From assembly GCF_040939455.1 (NCBI RefSeq), contig NC_134106.1, forward strand, positions 83,149,001 through 83,213,000: DNA of 64,000 bases, given 5' to 3'. A model generated the notes under the pieces. That model was given only the letters and a program-made list of their open reading frames with translations, did no database searches and was not told the DNA's origin. Shown piece after piece: positions 60,577 through 64,000 of this stretch. Made by a program: the position numbers and the translations under genes. Source of the DNA: Microcebus murinus (lineage: Eukaryota; Chordata; Mammalia; Primates; Cheirogaleidae). Position 1 is the stretch's first letter; each line of letters begins with the position of its first letter.

Positions 60577-60615
<39 letters not shown>
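60577..60615 (+). repeat. 39-base poly(A) tract
   Basis: Uninterrupted A39. It could be the tail of an unrecognised retroelement (60360-60576), but I see no polyadenylation signal just before it and no direct repeats around it. Confidence 0.9.
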
Positions 60616-60618
<3 letters not shown>

Positions 60619-62830
60619 CTCTCTTCTTCCTGGATTCTTTGATACATTCATATTGAAATTGAAAGAGAAGCTAGTGCCCCAGACATTGGCCATGTGGGTG
60701 ACTGATGGAAACTTTGAAGTCCTTTTCCAAGAAAAGGGCTGAGAAATAACTATTCTGCAAGCAGAAACGTTGTCATTCTATCCCTGAAGTCCCTGGCTTG
60801 GGAGCTGACTCAGGTACGAAGCGTGCCTCTACCTCCTTACATGGCTGTATTTGTCATAAACTCATGCCAGCTTCATTTAGTATTTATGTGTAGTGCTTCT
60901 GCAAAATGCTCTATGATCCTCCTCCCCGCCCCCATTTTTTTATATTAGTCATGCCTAGGGAGACAGGTTAGTGTTTTTATTTCCCACTTTTTAAGTGCAA
61001 GTATCCAGAGTGTGCACAAAGTAGTAAACGTAAACGAGCGTGGAGACAGGGTCGTGGCCCAGGCTGCCGGCCGGAGCTTTGACGCGGCCCATTGAACCAC
61101 ACTGTTTCTTTCATCTGACAGGATGGTTGGCACAGGGCAGAGATGAGAGAAACCAGAGCAGCAAGCCTTGGCAGAGACCTCGACCTCCCTTCTGCCACCA
61201 AGCCAGCTTTGCCACTTAGTGAACCGCTAAAGCTTTGTGGTGTTTTGTGCTTCAGGGTTGGGGGGGGAACAGAAGAAAGGGGCAGGGTGCTGCAGAGGCA
61301 GCTCCTAACACCTCTGCCTGCCCCCCCCCCTTTAACTGCTGTGCCCACTCCCAGGGAGAGGGATGCAGTGCCCGTCAGGAGCTCCATAACTTAAGACAAA
61401 AGAAAAAACCATGACCGTGGTACACATGCACATACACGCATGATCATTTACTCTCCCCTTGTTAAAGCTACTTCCAGAAGAAAGAGAAGAGTGCAGAAGG
61501 GTTATGTTCTGGGGGCGCTGGGACCCGGAGACCTCTCAGCATTCTGAAAGGGCTTTGTAGTGCTTGGATCCATGCCATTTGTTTCTAGAGAGAATCGTGT
61601 TGGGTAGGAGTTTGCTTTTTCCATTTGCAATGGCTTATTGAGTATAAGCATCTCTCTTCTCTCTGTTTACTGAGTGATTAGCTCTCCCTCCAACTGACCC
61701 TGCCAGGGGAGATAGCCAAAGTGCATCCTTAACACACAGTTACCCTGCAAAATGTCCTTCCCATAAACCCAGAGACCACAGACAGGACACTGTGGTTCAT
61801 TGTGGTGCTCTGTTTTTGTAGTCTGCAGTGAGGATCTCCACCCATATTTACATGGCTCCTTTCTTGTCACCTTGCAAAGAGAGAGAGAGCAGAATCTGGC
61901 TGAGACAGAGGCAAGAGAGTGATGAGCCTTCTGCATGTGGCCTGGCTAGGAGGCCACAGCCTCTGGGCCTAATTGCTGTCATGAAATCTTTTCTAAGTTG
62001 TACAATGAACCTTTCCATGGAAGACTATCCTTCCTGTCCTTGTGGGAGAGAACAAAGTTGAAAAAGGACAAGGCTTCTTCACCCACCTGGATGTAGGCAG
62101 TTAAAAAATCTGGGAACTCGTAAGCAGTAAAGATTACTGCTGGTTAGTAGCTGGTTGCCTGGCTGAATTGGCTGGTTTCTAGCAGGTCAGCTTGGTTTAA
62201 AGACCCAGCCTTAATCAGCCAGATTCCTAAGGTCAGAGTGGAAACAAAGTCATGCAATTTGCCCAAATTTCAGAGGCTGAATTCACTTGTAGGATTCGGT
62301 CTGGAAATAAGGACGAATTATTTCCAACTAAGTGGATTCTTCTTCCTCCCTGCCAATTTCTTTCCTATAATATAGGGAAGGCCTAAGATATATCATTGAT
62401 ATTGTTATATAAATATTGTCTACCTGCACACACCATAGTATAGGCTATAACGAAATAATTAAATCAATCTATTTTCAACCTCTTGCATATTCTCAATGGT
62501 GCTTTTATTCTGCACTATGCTTTTGTGATAAGGCTGCACTCTTACTATTCTACACTTAGAATTATTGTGCCACTGTTATATTTATTATATAAATCTGCCA
62601 TGATTTTGCACTTGGTGGAATACAAGGCTGAGGCAGATCCTGTGTATAGGATTTGGCATCTTGCCTAAGGGTTAGGATTATTTAATCTGCCAGTTCCCTT
62701 ATCCTTACCATCTCCTGATGAAAATAAACCACTCCAGTGGAATTACTAAGTGGGAGGGTTCTAGGTCAGAGGCAAAGATAGGCTGGAGCTCTTTGGTCTC
62801 AAGATTCATTGCACTATATTCCATGTTTTG
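60616..62830. other. Non-coding, nothing recognised
   Basis: No gene. Includes a 12-C run at about 61320-61330 and a G run at 61259-61268. Confidence 0.45.
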
Positions 62831-62834
62831 TGTT

Positions 62835-63235
62835 GGTGTATTACACACAACAAGTGCCTACAACACACACACAACACATGCAGCACACAAATACAACACT
62901 CACACAGCACACACACAACACACATATACAATTGTAAGAATGCAGCCTTATCACATAGCACACATGCAACACGCAGCACACAACATATTCACACAACACA
63001 CAGCACACACATTCAACACAAAAACATAGCACACAGCATACAACACACGGCATACACATGCAACACACTCAATACACTATATACAACACACAGCACACAA
63101 TACACTCACAATATACATAATACACCATAGACAAAACACACACATAGGGCACAACACATACAAGATATGCACATGATTTACATGATATACACAATATACA
63201 CAGCACACACACCACACACACACACATATGCACAT
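62835..63235. repeat. Degenerate CA-rich (ACACA/CACAA) low-complexity repeat
   Basis: About 400 bases dominated by ACAC, CAACA and CATACA units with little G. The open frames in it give Thr/His/Gln or Cys/Val runs and are artefacts. Confidence 0.9.
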
Positions 63236-63882
63236 GTAAATATAGAGAGAGGAGAGAGTGAGGGAGTGAGGACAGGAGCCTGTGTCTTAAGTCACGTCTG
63301 GGCTCTGACCACATCCTCCTCTGGGTGTCCGGGAGACCAGCCCCGGCGGGAACATGAGCCGACACTGGGTGAGATGCCTGCCCAGCCCCGCCAGTCTTCC
63401 AAGGTAACGTGTGGCTATCACAGGCTAGAGCACATGGAAGTGGCAAGAAAGCTGGCCGTTTTATGTTATGCTTAATTTCCTACCTGTTCTCTCCTTATGT
63501 TTTTTCTAATATTTTTAGAAAAAAAATTACCTGTCTCAGCTAAGCCAAGAGAAATCACCAAAAACAAGTTTTTCTCCACATGTGGGCCAGAACATGTAAA
63601 GGTAGCTAGCTGCATAGTCCTAGGCAAGCAGAACGGGGCAGCAGTTGTGAAGTGAGGGGACCCTGAGGGACAAAGCACCGCTGTGCCTGCCCCTTCCATG
63701 CTGTGTGGCCTCCTCCTCTCACTGTGGCTCTCCCTGTTTCACTAGCAGAGTTCCTGTCCCCTAGCTTCCCTTGTTCCACTCACCCCTACCGAGAGGTGCC
63801 CGGGAGATGCCCAGGTCACAGAAACCAAGTCACAGGACAAGCATGAAATAGCTTCCCAGAACACCCATGGACTGCGTGATTC
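63236..63882. other. Non-coding, nothing recognised
   Basis: Mixed composition, no gene. Confidence 0.45.
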
Positions 63883-64000
63883 TTTTTTTTTTTTTTTTTT
63901 TTTTTGAGACAGAGTCTCACTCTGTTGCCCAGGCTAGAGTGAGTGCCGTGGCGTCAGCCTGGCTCACAGCAACCTCAAACTCCTGGGCTCAAGCAATCCT
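63883..64000 (-). mobile_element. Alu, minus orientation, cut by the window edge
   Basis: A T-rich head of about 22 bases, then GAGACAGAGTCTCACTCTGT, GAGTGAGTGCCGTGGCGTCA and GCTCACAGCAACCTCAAACT. GTGCCGTGGCGTCAGCCTGG is typical of strepsirrhine Alus. The rest lies outside the window. Confidence 0.93.

Noticed and set aside
62828..63130. A 100-codon frame and its Cys/Val-rich antisense partner
   Set aside because: Both are translations of the CA-rich low-complexity repeat.

Overview
The window looks like nuclear DNA from a mammal, most likely a strepsirrhine primate and probably a lemur. It contains one recognisable protein-coding gene: POU3F3 (BRN1), a single-exon class III POU homeobox gene on the + strand. 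The coding sequence runs 39914-41413 (499 codons plus stop). The primate call rests on dimeric Alu elements. The lemur call rests on the Alu at 12080-12423, whose middle region has the extra 'TTAGTTGACCAGTTAATTTC'-type segment I associate with strepsirrhine Alus, and on a short L1 3' end of a type I associate with lemurs near 59.94 kb. Species assignment is inference.

Layout. 1-26 kb is gene-free, AT-rich DNA with ordinary repeats: an Alu at 1.15 kb, an old L1 3' end at 3.4-4.1 kb, a tRNA-derived SINE remnant at 5.1 kb, MIR copies and a DNA transposon remnant at 6.9 kb. It also holds a small retrocopy with a perfect 17-bp target-site duplication (7969-8198) and a 1.26-kb TGG/TGA minisatellite (8.94-10.2 kb). 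26.9-29.8 kb is a large CpG-rich block about 10 kb upstream of POU3F3. 30-36.5 kb is AT-rich again. 36.7-42.4 kb is the POU3F3 CpG island, with three CCAAT boxes, a G-rich tract, a GA-rich 5' leader with five upstream ATGs, the CDS, and an AT-rich 3' UTR. Polyadenylation signals lie at 42645 and 42947. Beyond 43 kb there is no convincing gene. CpG-rich blocks lie at 46.5-48.8, 51.5-52.6 and 56.4-58.3 kb, followed by old L1 and Alu remnants and CA-rich simple repeats to the end, where another Alu is cut by the window edge.

The setting is typical of a developmental transcription factor: one short intronless gene in a long non-coding interval with several CpG islands and AT-rich stretches that could be enhancers. 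In human and mouse, long non-coding RNAs flank this gene (PANTR1/linc-Brn1a divergent upstream, Pantr2/linc-Brn1b downstream). I cannot define exons for their counterparts from one sequence, so the CpG blocks are listed only as candidate promoters. I found no undescribed biological system. The best leads are regulatory: a convergent pair of CTCF-like sites around the upstream CpG block, a palindromic RFX site at 47.2 kb, a POU octamer 2.6 kb upstream of the gene, and a 29-bp repeat unit in the minisatellite that alternates T and C at one position.
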